Part shown: piece after piece, positions 17,408 to 26,212 of the stretch
Numbering within the stretch: the stretch's first letter is position 1
Layout: the number at the start of each line of letters is the position of its first letter
Assembly: GCF_900111745.1 (NCBI RefSeq)
Contig: NZ_FOIJ01000003.1
Coordinates: forward strand, 124,001-188,000
Reading direction: 5' to 3'
From: Stigmatella erecta
GTDB taxonomy: Bacteria; Myxococcota; Myxococcia; Myxococcales; Myxococcaceae
DNA: 64,000 bases
Notes under the pieces: generated by a model
The model's input: the letters and a program-made list of their open reading frames with translations, nothing else
Told to the model about the DNA's origin: nothing
Database searches by the model: none
Position numbers and translations under genes: made by a program

Positions 17408-18316
17408 TCACCTGGCCGCGAGGCCCAGGAGGGGAATGGCCACCACGGCCAGGGTGGCGGTGATGCAGGCAGCCACCCGGACCTGAATGAGGCGAGACCC
17501 CGGAGGCGCGGGGCGCAGGCCCAGCACCGCGAGCGTGGCGGCGGCGGGAATGGCCAGGGCCCAGCCGGCCGTCATGCCCAGAGAGGCCAGCCCCCAGGGG
17601 GCCAACGCCAGCGAGAGCCCGTTCAGCGCCGCGATGATCCACACGGCCCGTTCGCCTCCCAGCCGGACGGGCACCGTGCGCTTCTGGCTGTCCCGGTCCG
17701 AGGGCTCATCCGGAAGCGCGGTGGCGATGGCACAGGCCAGATGGGTGGGCAGCAACGCCACGGTGAGGGGCCACGGAAAACGCTCCCAGCCGCCCCCCTG
17801 GGCCAGGTAGCCATAGAGCGGGAGCACCCCGGCGACCCCCACCATCTGCAGCACCTCCCCTCCCCCACGATAGGAGAGCCGCAGGGGCGGATAGCTGTAG
17901 GCCCACAGCAGCCCCAGCGCGGCGAAGGCCAGCGGCACGAGCCCTGGCGCTCCCTGGATCACCGCCAGTGCCACCGACACCGCCAGCAGCGCGGCCGCAC
18001 AGAAGAGGGCCGCCCTGCCCAGCGCCCGGGGCGAGATCCGGCCCTCGACCAGCACCCGGGAGCCGCCCGAGAAGGGGGTGGCCGTCTGGTTGCGGCGATC
18101 GGTCTCCTGATCCGCCCAGTCATTGGCGTAGACGATGAAGAGCTGATCGAAGACCCCGAAGAGCTGCACGCACACCAGGAGCCCGTACGGGATGTCCCCT
18201 CCCTGCGCGCGCAGGGCCACGAGCTGTCCGAGCAGCAGCGGAAGCGCGATGTACGACTGAGACGGCAGCCGGGACGCCTGGAGCCAGTCCCGGAGCGTCC
18301 CCCTTCCCACCGTCAT
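17408..18316 (-). CDS. UbiA-family prenyltransferase, paralogue 2
   Basis: 302 residues with about nine membrane helices. The two Asp-rich metal/diphosphate motifs are intact: FIVYANDWADQETDRRNQ (NDxxDxxxD) and LPDEPSDRDSQKRTVPV (DxxxD). AYSYPPLRLSYRGGGEVLQM between them resembles MenA-like members. It would move a prenyl chain onto an acceptor, or use a prenyl diphosphate in membrane lipid synthesis; the acceptor is unknown. ATGA overlap with the unknown 241-residue protein upstream. Its similarity to paralogue 1 (PPLRL-YRGGGE-L-MVGV-GVLP) shows the two arose by duplication. Confidence 0.85.
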   Translation of the reverse strand: MTVGRGTLRDWLQASRLPSQSYIALPLLLGQLVALRAQGGDIPYGLLVCVQLFGVFDQLFIVYANDWADQETDRRNQTATPFSGGSRVLVEGRISPRALGRAALFCAAALLAVSVALAVIQGAPGLVPLAFAALGLLWAYSYPPLRLSYRGGGEVLQMVGVAGVLPLYGYLAQGGGWERFPWPLTVALLPTHLACAIATALPDEPSDRDSQKRTVPVRLGGERAVWIIAALNGLSLALAPWGLASLGMTAGWALAIPAAATLAVLGLRPAPPGSRLIQVRVAACITATLAVVAIPLLGLAAR

Positions 18317-19038
18317 GGATGGGCCTTCCTCGGCAGGCCCAGGCGCAGGGCCGCCTCGGCCCTCAGCTCGGTGAAGGGCAGGTGCCAGCGGCGCTCCCCA
18401 TCGAAGCGCCAGGCCTTGACCGGGATGAGATCCTCCCGGGCGAGCACCTGGTGCAGGCGGGCCTCGTCGGCGGGCTCGCGGCAGAAGATGAAGGGATTGC
18501 GGAACTCCTGCCCCTGGAGGGGGCCATACTTGGCATCGCTGCGGGAGATCAACTCCACCAGTTCCTGGCGCCGGGCATCCAGGTAGTCCAGGAAGCCGAG
18601 ATCGAACGGTCCCGTGTCCACGCGCCCTGCCGGCTCGCGCAGCACCCAGCGGGCCCAGTCGTAGCCGAACAGGAAATCATGGGCGTACCGGAAGCGCAGC
18701 TCGGACTTGTTGCCGAAGCCACGGCACAGCCGCACCACCCGGCCCGCGAGGTGCTCCGTCTCGCGCGGGCCTCCGGCGCGCCAGAGACAGCTCGCCAGGT
18801 AATCCAGGTCCCAGAAGATGTTGTCCGGGAAGTCCTCCCGGATGGCGCGCACCACGTCGATCAATCCCTGAACGAAGGCGCGGCGTTGCTCCATCTCGCC
18901 GCGGCCCTCCATCAACCGCGCCGCCAGCTCGTGGGGAAAGGGCGCCCGGGCCCGCGTGGCATCCAGCGAGGCGCAGCTCCCCAGCAGGGGCTTCAACCGC
19001 TCCAGGTCAAGGAGAAGGCCTTCCGGCAACACGCTCAC
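18313..19038 (-). CDS. Protein of unknown function within the UbiA operon
   Basis: 241 residues from the GTG that overlaps the stop of UbiA paralogue 1 (GTGA). The longer frame runs back into that gene and is not supported. I recognise no domain. The protein looks soluble: no signal peptide or membrane helix, with aromatic-rich segments FPDNIFWDLDYLASCLW, FRYAHDFLFGYDWARWVL, LGFLDYLDARRQELVEL and GQEFRNPFIFCREPADEARL. Strict coupling with both prenyltransferases suggests it is a partner enzyme or chaperone of that pathway. Confidence 0.75.
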   Translation of the reverse strand: MSVLPEGLLLDLERLKPLLGSCASLDATRARAPFPHELAARLMEGRGEMEQRRAFVQGLIDVVRAIREDFPDNIFWDLDYLASCLWRAGGPRETEHLAGRVVRLCRGFGNKSELRFRYAHDFLFGYDWARWVLREPAGRVDTGPFDLGFLDYLDARRQELVELISRSDAKYGPLQGQEFRNPFIFCREPADEARLHQVLAREDLIPVKAWRFDGERRWHLPFTELRAEAALRLGLPRKAHP

Positions 19039-19970
19039 CGCCGCTCCCCCAGCCCTACCGCGAGCACCAGCACGGACAGCAGGGTGGCGCCCCACCAGAT
19101 GGCGCGATGCAGCTCCAGCTTGTAGGCCGATTGGGCACCAAACGCATTCGTCACCGCCGAGGGGCTCTTCCTCCACACGCGCGCCGCGAAGAATAGCGTG
19201 AGCAGCGCACCGAGCACCAAGCTTCCCTGGAGCAGGACGCCCCGGGCCCACCCCGCGGCCCCGAGCCAGAGCAGCGCGCCCAGCACCAGCAGAACCTCGG
19301 AGGCCCGGCGGGACACCGTGTTGCCCAGGAGCGTGGTGAACGTGCGCTTTCCTCCCGCCCGGTCACTCTCCTCGTCGGACAGCCCACTGGCGAGCGCGCT
19401 CGACAGGCAGAGCGCCAGCAGCCCCGGCATCACGAGCTTCAGCTCCGGGGGAAGCCACACCCCACACTGCGCATAGGCATGCAGCACCGGGAGCACGCCC
19501 CCCACGCCCACCATCTCCAGCAGCTCTCCCCCCCCCCGGTAATTGAGCCGGAGGGGCGGCAACGTGTAGGCGGCGAACACGGACAGGCCCAGCGCCGCCA
19601 GGGGAAGCAACGCGGGGCGCTCCAGGAGCCCCCCCGCCACCGCCGCGATGAGCAGCGCCGCTATCCCAGCCCCGAGCCCCGCCGCGAGCACGGCCCGGGC
19701 GGGGAGGATGCCGTCGGGGATGGTCTTCGGAGAGCACCCACGCGGGAACATGCGGCGCTTGAGGGCATCCACCTCTCGGTCGCCCCAGTCGTTGAGCAAC
19801 ACGATGAAGGCCACGTCCGCGAGCATCCACAGCAGGCCAAAGGCCAGCGCCCCCACCGACACCCGGCCGGCGCTGGCCGCCCCCAGGGCCTGGCCCAGCA
19901 GCGCCGGCACGAACACCTTCGGCCAGCTCGCGGGCTTCAGGGCGTATACCCACCGCCGCAGAGGGCTCAC
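19035..19970 (-). CDS. UbiA-family prenyltransferase, paralogue 1
   Basis: 311 residues from GTG, chosen because GAGAGGAGCGCGG precedes it while the in-frame ATG 36 bases upstream has no ribosome site. About nine membrane helices. Active-site motifs: FIVLLNDWGDREVDALKR (NDxxDxxVD) and GLSDEESDRAGGKRT (DxxxD). AYTLPPLRLNYRGGGELLEM is shared with paralogue 2. It is first in the four-gene operon prenyltransferase - unknown - prenyltransferase - lycopene-cyclase-domain protein. Substrates cannot be read; quinone, tocopherol-like and carotenoid-tail reactions all fit the family. Confidence 0.85.
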   Translation of the reverse strand: MSPLRRWVYALKPASWPKVFVPALLGQALGAASAGRVSVGALAFGLLWMLADVAFIVLLNDWGDREVDALKRRMFPRGCSPKTIPDGILPARAVLAAGLGAGIAALLIAAVAGGLLERPALLPLAALGLSVFAAYTLPPLRLNYRGGGELLEMVGVGGVLPVLHAYAQCGVWLPPELKLVMPGLLALCLSSALASGLSDEESDRAGGKRTFTTLLGNTVSRRASEVLLVLGALLWLGAAGWARGVLLQGSLVLGALLTLFFAARVWRKSPSAVTNAFGAQSAYKLELHRAIWWGATLLSVLVLAVGLGERR

Positions 19971-20074
19971 CCGCGCTCCTCTCCCGCAAGACTGTCGTCC
20001 ATCCACATGCGCGGCAGGGTGTCAGCCCCCCCGGGGGTTGTCGATGCCTTGAACCGTCACGCTAAGATGTGACT

Positions 20075-21538
20075 ATGAGTGAAGATCGAGCGCGTCAGAA
20101 GGAAGCCGATGCGGCCCAGCTCCAGGGGCTGGGCTACGGGCAGCAGCTGCTTCGCGACATGGGAGGCTTCTCCAACTTCGCGGTCTCCTTCTCCATCATC
20201 TCCATCCTCACCGGGGCGGTGACGCTCTACGGCCACGGCCTGAACTTCGGCGGCCCGCTCGTCATGGGCGTTGGCTGGCCCCTCGTCTCGGTGATGACGC
20301 TCACGGTGGCGGCGAGCCTGGCGCAGCTCGCCTCGTCCTTCCCCACGGCGGGCGCGCTCTACCACTGGTCCGCGATGCTGGGCGGCCCCCGCGTGGGCTT
20401 CTTCACCGCCTGGTTCAACACCGTGGGCCAGTTCGCCATCACCGCGGGCATCGACTACGGGCTGGCCGAGTTCGTCGCGGACATGCTCGGCTGGCCCCGG
20501 GAGCGCGGCGCCGTGCTGCCCCTGTACGCCGCCATCCTCACCTCGCACGCGGTGCTCAACCACGTGGGGGTGCGCGCGGTGGCCTGGCTCAACAACCTGT
20601 CGGCCTGGTACCACGTGGCCGGCGTGGCGGTGGTCATCGGGGCGCTCGTCGCGTTCGCGCCCAAGCAGGACCCGGCCTTCCTGCTCACCCGGTTCACCAC
20701 GGGCAACCACGTCTACTTCTACGGCTTCCTCATCGGCCTGCTGCAGGCCCAGTGGACCTTCACCGGCTACGACGCGAGCGCCCACGTCTCCGAGGAGACG
20801 GTGGACCCCACGCGCAACGCCCCCTGGGGCATCTTCCTCTCCGTGGCCGTGAGCGCGGTGGTGGGCTACGGCCTGCTCGCCGCGGTGACGCTGGCCATCA
20901 CGGACCTGCCTTCGGCGGCGGCGGCGCCCAACCCCTTCATCCACGTGCTGACCACCGCGCTGGGCCCAGCCCTGGGCGGGGCGCTGGTGTGGGTGGCGAT
21001 TGGCGCGATGTGGTTCTGCGGCCTGTCCTCCATCACCTCCAACTCGCGCATGCTCTTCGCGTTCGCGCGCGACAACGGGCTGCCGGCCTCGGCGCAGCTC
21101 GCCCGCGTGTCCGGGCGCTTCCAGAGCCCGTACGTGGCCGTCTGGGTCAGCGCGGCGGGCGCGTTCCTCGTGGCCATCTGGAGCGGTGCCTATGCGGCCA
21201 TGGTGGCGCTGAGCACCCTGGCGCTCTACGCCTCCTATGCGCTGCCCATCTGGGTGGGGTGGCGGGCCCGCCGCAACGGCACCTGGTCTCACCGGGGCCC
21301 GTGGGATTTGGGGCGCTGGTCCACCCCCATCAACCTGGTGGCGCTCGTGTGGTGCGGCACCATCACGGTGCTCTTCGTGCTGCCGCCCAACGAGCTCGCG
21401 GGCTACACCTTCGCCGGGGCGCTCGCCCTGCTGGCGATCTACTGGATCGTGGCCCAGCGGCACACCTTCGTGGGGCCGAAGGTCACCCTGCTCAAGCCCG
21501 CCCCGGCTCCCCTGGAAGGGCCTTCCAGCGCCGCGTGA
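20075..21538 (+). CDS. APC-family amino-acid permease
   Basis: 487 residues with about twelve membrane helices; a GTG six bases upstream is an alternative start. The N-terminus (LQGLGYGQQLLRDMGGFSNF, AVSFSIISILTGAVTLYGHG) is that of the amino-acid/GABA/choline transporter branch of the APC superfamily, and QAQWTFTGYDASAHVSEET is the conserved helix 6 region with the unwound GYDA segment. It would be an inner-membrane proton-coupled importer of an amino acid, GABA or a polyamine; the substrate is not certain. Confidence 0.88.
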   Translation: MSEDRARQKEADAAQLQGLGYGQQLLRDMGGFSNFAVSFSIISILTGAVTLYGHGLNFGGPLVMGVGWPLVSVMTLTVAASLAQLASSFPTAGALYHWSAMLGGPRVGFFTAWFNTVGQFAITAGIDYGLAEFVADMLGWPRERGAVLPLYAAILTSHAVLNHVGVRAVAWLNNLSAWYHVAGVAVVIGALVAFAPKQDPAFLLTRFTTGNHVYFYGFLIGLLQAQWTFTGYDASAHVSEETVDPTRNAPWGIFLSVAVSAVVGYGLLAAVTLAITDLPSAAAAPNPFIHVLTTALGPALGGALVWVAIGAMWFCGLSSITSNSRMLFAFARDNGLPASAQLARVSGRFQSPYVAVWVSAAGAFLVAIWSGAYAAMVALSTLALYASYALPIWVGWRARRNGTWSHRGPWDLGRWSTPINLVALVWCGTITVLFVLPPNELAGYTFAGALALLAIYWIVAQRHTFVGPKVTLLKPAPAPLEGPSSAA

Positions 21539-21579
21539 GAAAGCTCCCCGGCGCAGGCCAGACACGATAAGCAAGGGGG

Positions 21580-22272
21580 ATGACCGCCTCCCCCCGGCCG
21601 CTCGCCGCCATCTTCGACATGGATGGCACCCTCGTCGACAACATGCGCTTCCACTCCGAGGCGTGGGTGTCCCTCTCCCGGAAGCTGGGCGTCGAGGCCA
21701 CCGCCGAGCGCTTCGAGCGGGAGTTCGCCGGCAAGAAGAACGAGGAGATCCTCCCGCTGCTGCTGGGCCGGCCGCTGCCCGCCGAGGAGCTGGCCCGCCT
21801 CTCGCTGGAGAAGGAGGTCCATTACCGGTCGCTCTACACGCCGCACCTGGCCCTCCTGCGCGGCGCCGAGGCCTTCATCGCCCGGCTCCAGGCCGCGCAC
21901 ATCCGCCTGGCCGTGGCCACCGCCTCGCCCACGGAGAACCGCCAGCTGGTGCTCGACGGCCTGGGCATCCGGAGCACGTTCGCGCGCGTGGTGGGCGCCG
22001 AGGAGGTGGTGCACGGCAAGCCCGCGCCGGACATCTTCCTCGCGGCGGCGCGGGGCCTGGGCGTGGAGCCCGCGGCCTGTGTCGTCTTCGAGGATGCCCT
22101 GAACGGCATCCGCGCGGCCCGGGCGGCGGGGATGCTCGCGGTGGGCATCACCTCCACCACCCCCCCGGAACTGCTCCGCGAGGCGGGCGCCCACTGGACG
22201 GCCCCGGATTTCGCCTCGCTTCCGCCCGGGTTGGAAGCCCTGCTCCTCGACGGGAAAGGCGCCAGCCGCTGA
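21580..22272 (+). CDS. HAD-superfamily phosphatase, beta-phosphoglucomutase-like
   Basis: 230 residues. Motif I AIFDMDGTLVDN (Asp13 nucleophile, Asp15 acid/base), motif II VATASPTENR, the motif III lysine in HGKPAPDIFLAAA, and motif IV VVFEDALNGIRAARAAG are intact, with a helical C1 cap between I and II. The VFEDA-GI-AA-AAGM signature is that of the phosphatase/phosphoglucomutase group acting on sugar or short phosphometabolites. It follows the permease by 41 bases. Confidence 0.88.
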   Translation: MTASPRPLAAIFDMDGTLVDNMRFHSEAWVSLSRKLGVEATAERFEREFAGKKNEEILPLLLGRPLPAEELARLSLEKEVHYRSLYTPHLALLRGAEAFIARLQAAHIRLAVATASPTENRQLVLDGLGIRSTFARVVGAEEVVHGKPAPDIFLAAARGLGVEPAACVVFEDALNGIRAARAAGMLAVGITSTTPPELLREAGAHWTAPDFASLPPGLEALLLDGKGASR

Positions 22273-22296
22273 GACGTTGTGTAGTGTGTCCTCCCC

Positions 22297-23808
22297 ATGG
22301 CGACGCAACCAGCCAGACTCCAGCTTCCCTCGGGCCCTTCCCGGCACGTCTATGACGCGATTGTCCTGGGCAGCCAGATCGGCGGGGCCCTCGCGGCCGC
22401 GCTCCTGGCGCGGCGCAGCCACCGGGTGCTGCTCATCGAGCACGACGGCACGGGCACGGGCTACGAGCACGGGGGCTACCTCCTGCCGTACACCCCCTCC
22501 ATCACCCCGTCCCTGAAGGCCATGCCCTCGGTGGAGGAGGCCTTCACCGAGCTGGGCCTGACGTCCACGATTCAGCGCAACCTGCGCCCCCACGCCCCGG
22601 AGCTGCAGCTCATCCTGCCGCGCCACCGGGTGGACCTGCACGGCGACCTGACCCGCCGCCGCGCGGAGCTGGGGCGCGAGTTCGGGGAGACGGCCGAGGG
22701 GCTGTTCTCGGCGCTCTCGGCGACCACCACCCAGCACGAGGCCAGCGACGCGTTCTTCAAGGAACAGCCCAACCTGCCGCCCGACGGCATGCTGGAGACC
22801 TGGAAGCTCAACAAGCGCATCCGCCAGCACGAGGGCCTGGAGGCCCACCCGCGGCTCTCCAGCAACACCCCGCCAGGGGCGCTGCTGCGCGCGCTTCAGC
22901 CGTTCCTCACCTACCTGGACAAGTCCTCCGCGCCGCTGGCGCTCACCCGCCCGCTGTCCCAGGCGCTCCAGGCGCCCCAGCGCTACCCGGGTGGCACCGA
23001 GGGCCTGCGGGAGCTGCTCGTCAAGCGGCTGTCCGAGCTGGGCGGGGACGTGCTCAGCCGGGAGAACTCCGAGAGCTTCATCGTGGAGGAGCTCACCTTC
23101 GATGGGGCCCGCTTCGAGGGCGTGAAGGTGCTGCGCTCGGACGTGGTGTACCGGGCCTCGTGCCTGGTGGCCGCCACGGACTCGGGGGCCTTGCGGCGGC
23201 TCGTCACGGACCGCAAGCGGCACCGGGGCCTGCTGGAGCAGCTGGACGCCTCCACCACCCGCTCGCTGCTGTTCACGGTGAACTGGGTGGTGCCGGTGGA
23301 GGCGCTGCCGCGGGGCATGGGCGAGCTGCTGCTGGTGGACACCGAGGACGCGGAGCTGGGCGCGATGCTGATCCAGCAGCACCCGGCACGCACGCCCGGC
23401 GGCAAGGAGGACGAGGCGCTGCGCATCGTCTGCGCCGGGGTCTTCATCCCCGCCAGCGCGCGGGAGCTGGGCGAGGAGCACCTCCAGAAGGTGGCCCAGC
23501 GCATCGACGCGCACCTGGACGGGCTGATGCCCTTCACGCAGGGCAAGCGGGTGCTGCGCTCGGTCCCCTACCTGGACGCGGGCGGGGTGCGCGGGAGCCG
23601 GTTGATGCCCCACCCCCTGTACTCCTTCGAGGCGGAAGCCTTCCTGGGCGTCACGGGTTTGAACCAGCGCACGCAGGCGAAGAACATCCTGCTGGCGGGC
23701 CGCGAGGTGCTGCCGGGGCTGGGGCTGGAGGGCGAGTTCCTGGCGGGGATGCGCGCCGCGCGGCTGGTGCAGGAAATGCTCAAGAAGAAGAACCCTCTCA
23801 AGGGGTGA
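22297..23808 (+). CDS. FAD-dependent oxidoreductase, phytoene-dehydrogenase-like
   Basis: 503 residues. A dinucleotide-binding Rossmann start ([29 protein letters not shown]) is followed by the [21 protein letters not shown] pattern of phytoene desaturase-like and amine-oxidase-like flavoproteins, and [21 protein letters not shown] closes the FAD domain. The substrate is unknown. It stands between the HAD gene and rpmB with 24 and 97 bases on either side, so it is not clearly tied to the UbiA operon 2.3 kb away, although a role on isoprenoids is possible. Confidence 0.78.
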   Translation: MATQPARLQLPSGPSRHVYDAIVLGSQIGGALAAALLARRSHRVLLIEHDGTGTGYEHGGYLLPYTPSITPSLKAMPSVEEAFTELGLTSTIQRNLRPHAPELQLILPRHRVDLHGDLTRRRAELGREFGETAEGLFSALSATTTQHEASDAFFKEQPNLPPDGMLETWKLNKRIRQHEGLEAHPRLSSNTPPGALLRALQPFLTYLDKSSAPLALTRPLSQALQAPQRYPGGTEGLRELLVKRLSELGGDVLSRENSESFIVEELTFDGARFEGVKVLRSDVVYRASCLVAATDSGALRRLVTDRKRHRGLLEQLDASTTRSLLFTVNWVVPVEALPRGMGELLLVDTEDAELGAMLIQQHPARTPGGKEDEALRIVCAGVFIPASARELGEEHLQKVAQRIDAHLDGLMPFTQGKRVLRSVPYLDAGGVRGSRLMPHPLYSFEAEAFLGVTGLNQRTQAKNILLAGREVLPGLGLEGEFLAGMRAARLVQEMLKKKNPLKG

Positions 23809-23905
23809 AGCAGATCGGCTGGATTTTCAAAGGATTTCTGGTAGGTTCCGCCGCTCTTTTCGGGGCCCTGCCTGTATCGCCCCTGTTTTCAAGGAGTTGG
23901 CTGTC

Positions 23906-24097
23906 ATGGCGTGGAAGTGCGACCTCTGTGGAAAGCGTCCGCTGGTGGGGAACAACGTCTCCCACGCGAACAACAAGACCAAGAAGCGGAGCCTGCCGAA
24001 CCTCCAGAAGATCCGGGCCAGCGTCGAGGGCCGCACGGAGCGCGTTCTGGCCTGCACCCGCTGCATCAAGGCGGGCAAGGTGGTAAAGGCCGCCTGA
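23906..24097 (+). CDS. rpmB: 50S ribosomal protein L28
   Basis: 63 residues from ATG preceded by AAGGAG at a 9-base distance, the strongest ribosome site in this part. [20 protein letters not shown] is typical L28. The zinc-binding cysteine pairs CDLC and CTRC (in [15 protein letters not shown]) are kept, so this is the zinc-containing form of L28. No rpmG follows. Upstream 23809-23905 is relatively AT-rich and likely holds its promoter. Confidence 0.96.
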   Translation: MAWKCDLCGKRPLVGNNVSHANNKTKKRSLPNLQKIRASVEGRTERVLACTRCIKAGKVVKAA

Positions 24098-24114
24098 GCC
24101 GCGGACGCTCACAG

Positions 24115-25062
24115 GTGGGAAGGCCGCGACGCGTTTCGCCCGCGCTCCCACCCACCGAGCGGCTTCATCCCCGTGCGGACGCACTCGATCTCCAATCTCC
24201 GGAGGAGATCGTCCGCCGGTTACACCAAGAAGACCTGGCAGCCGTCCGAGCGGTCCGTGGCGCCCTTCCCCTCGTAGCGGAAGCGGCCCGGGCCGTGGCG
24301 GACGCGTTGCGGGCTGGAGGCCGGTTGCTCTACGTGGGCGCTGGCACCAGTGGACGCCTCGGGGTGCTGGACGCCAGTGAGTGTCCCCCCACCTTTGGCA
24401 GCCTCCCTTCCCAAGTCCAGACCGCCCTGGCCGGTGGCCGCCGGGCGATGACCCGCGCCGTGGAGGGCGCGGAGGACGACGCGGGCGCGGGCGCCGAGGC
24501 GGTGCGCCGCTTCCGGATCCGGTCCCGGGACGTGGTGTGCGGCATCTCCGCCAGCGCCTCCACGCCCTATGTGCGGGGTGCCCTGGCGGAGGCCCGGAAG
24601 CGCAAGGCCCGCACGGTGCTCGTCTGCTGCAACCCTCCCCGGCGGGGCACGGCGGCAGACATCCTGATCCTCGCGCCCACGGGGCCGGAGCTGGTGGCGG
24701 GCTCCACGCGGCTGAAGGCCGGCACCGCGACGAAGCTGATCCTCAACGCGCTGACGACCACGGCCTTCATCTCCCTGGGCAAGGTGTACCGGGGGCGGAT
24801 GGTGGACGTGCGGCCCACGAACGTGAAGCTCCGGGCCCGGGCCGCCCGCATGGTGGCGGAGCTGACGGAACTTCCGCTGCCGGAAGCCCGGCGGCTGCTG
24901 AGCTCCGCGGGGGGCGAGGTGAAGGTGGCGCTGGCCATGCACTTCACGGGGCTCGAGGCGGGAGCAGCCCGCAAGCGGCTGCGGACCTCTTCCCTGCGTG
25001 CCCTGTCCCCGAAGGCGTCCCGGGGCCGGAAACCCGCCGTTCCTCCCCACGATCGACCATGA
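24115..25062 (+). CDS. murQ: N-acetylmuramic acid 6-phosphate etherase
   Basis: 315 residues from GTG; the start is set by the family N-terminus (PPTERLHPRADALDLQSPEE). The SIS-domain core LLYVGAGTSGRLGVLDASEC contains Glu89, and AMTRAVEGAEDD contains Glu117; these correspond to the catalytic glutamates of E. coli MurQ. GPELVAGSTRLKAGTATKL and GKVYRGRMVDVRPTNVKL also match. The usual SGRTPYV loop reads SASTPYV here, a change in a normally conserved phosphate-site stretch. The enzyme cleaves D-lactate from MurNAc-6-P to give GlcNAc-6-P in cell-wall recycling, downstream of AnmK encoded about 1.15 kb away on the same strand. Confidence 0.9.
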   Translation: MGRPRRVSPALPPTERLHPRADALDLQSPEEIVRRLHQEDLAAVRAVRGALPLVAEAARAVADALRAGGRLLYVGAGTSGRLGVLDASECPPTFGSLPSQVQTALAGGRRAMTRAVEGAEDDAGAGAEAVRRFRIRSRDVVCGISASASTPYVRGALAEARKRKARTVLVCCNPPRRGTAADILILAPTGPELVAGSTRLKAGTATKLILNALTTTAFISLGKVYRGRMVDVRPTNVKLRARAARMVAELTELPLPEARRLLSSAGGEVKVALAMHFTGLEAGAARKRLRTSSLRALSPKASRGRKPAVPPHDRP

Positions 25063-26135
25063 GCCTCGTGCTGCCGTTGACCCTCTCCGCCCTGCTGGCC
25101 GCGTCCCCTCCGGTGGAGGGCCTCTGGGAGGGCCCCGTGGCCTGCCCGCCACAGGCCTCCGCCCCCGAGCAGACGCCCACGCCCTTCCCGTTGACGGTGT
25201 TCATCACCCAGGGCGCCGAAGGCCTCGAGGGCTTCATGGGCTCGCCGCGGCAGGGGCTCTCGGCGCAGCTCAAGACCCTCTCGGTGGAAGAGAACACGCT
25301 GCGCCTCACCGCGAACGTCCCCCACCACTACCAGGCCGAGCTCGCGGGCCCCATCGAGGGCTCCACCTGGAAGGCCACCCTGACGCAGGGCCCCGTGTCC
25401 TGCACCGCGGAACTCCAGCGCGAGCCGGACGTCCAGCTCCAGAAGCTGCCCATTCCGCCCACGTTCCAGACCCGGCCCGCGTGGAGCTGGCTCTCCATCG
25501 GGGAGATGATCTTCCGCCACTACGGCGTGCTCGGCGCCGGAGATCCACCCGGCTTTCCCACGCAGTGCACCATCGTCCGCACGCTGTTCGCGGGCACCCC
25601 CCGGTTCGAGTGCAACTCCAACTGCAACTTCTGCAAGTCCATGGCCGGTGGAAGCACCTACGAAGTCCTGGGCATGCTGACGGACTTCCCGCGCAAGCGC
25701 ATCACCGCCAGCCGCCAGCCGCCGCGCCTCTTCGCCGCCGCCACCCCCGTGCTCGACGCGGGCGAGGTGCGGCGCGAGCTGGAGCAGGGCAACCCCGTCC
25801 TCGTGGGCCTCAACCCCGGAGCCCCCTCCGCCGTGACGGAACCGGGACTGAGCAGCTTCTTTCCGCCCCTGCACCTCGCGCTGATCACCGGCTCCCTGAA
25901 GACCCAGGCCACCACCTGGTACCTCGTCAACGATCCCTATCCGTTCCCCCAGCTCTCCGCGAACCCCTACGTGCAGAACCAGGGCATTCCGCTCATGGGC
26001 CTGCGCAGTGGGGCCCCTGTCCCCCTGGCATACTGGCTTCGCGAGGACACCTTGAAGGTGAAGCTGCGGTGGAAGGAGTCCTTCCTCCTCCGCGCGGAGC
26101 CGCGGGCGGCCCCCCCTTCGCCCCCCTCGCCCTGA
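25059..26135 (+). CDS. Secreted papain-fold (C39-like) protein with the catalytic Cys replaced by Ser
   Basis: 358 residues; the ATG overlaps the murQ stop (ATGA). A signal peptide (MSLVLPLTLSALLAASP) leads to a beta-rich domain (about 20-120), then a papain-like domain. Its first helix reads RPAWSWLSIGEMIFRHYG, aligning with the W-C-W-A-A-x-x-M helix of AvrRpt2/C39-type peptidases, but the nucleophile position is Ser143. The His (PPLHLALITGS, His272) and Asn/Asp (YLVNDPYPF, 291-292) positions are kept. Four cysteines (170, 185, 189, 192; ECNSNCNFCKS) could form disulphides or bind metal. I infer an inactive or serine-using periplasmic peptidase or a peptide-binding protein; the murQ link suggests muropeptides. 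Confidence 0.65.
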   Translation: MSLVLPLTLSALLAASPPVEGLWEGPVACPPQASAPEQTPTPFPLTVFITQGAEGLEGFMGSPRQGLSAQLKTLSVEENTLRLTANVPHHYQAELAGPIEGSTWKATLTQGPVSCTAELQREPDVQLQKLPIPPTFQTRPAWSWLSIGEMIFRHYGVLGAGDPPGFPTQCTIVRTLFAGTPRFECNSNCNFCKSMAGGSTYEVLGMLTDFPRKRITASRQPPRLFAAATPVLDAGEVRRELEQGNPVLVGLNPGAPSAVTEPGLSSFFPPLHLALITGSLKTQATTWYLVNDPYPFPQLSANPYVQNQGIPLMGLRSGAPVPLAYWLREDTLKVKLRWKESFLLRAEPRAAPPSPPSP

Positions 26136-26212
26136 GGGAAAGCGACCCACTGAACGCCTGACCAGCCCCTCCCCCCTCCTAGAGAAGGCGCCCAGGGCAT
26201 AGACTCCGGGCC

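Noticed and set aside
20057..21574. 505-codon minus-strand frame opposite the permease gene
   Set aside because: Gly/Arg/His-rich with no membrane helices or motifs, whereas the plus-strand product is a clear twelve-helix permease.
21439..23613. 724-codon minus-strand frame opposite the HAD and FAD-oxidoreductase genes
   Set aside because: Low-complexity Arg/Gly/Ala/Gln product with no motif; both plus-strand genes have full active-site motifs.
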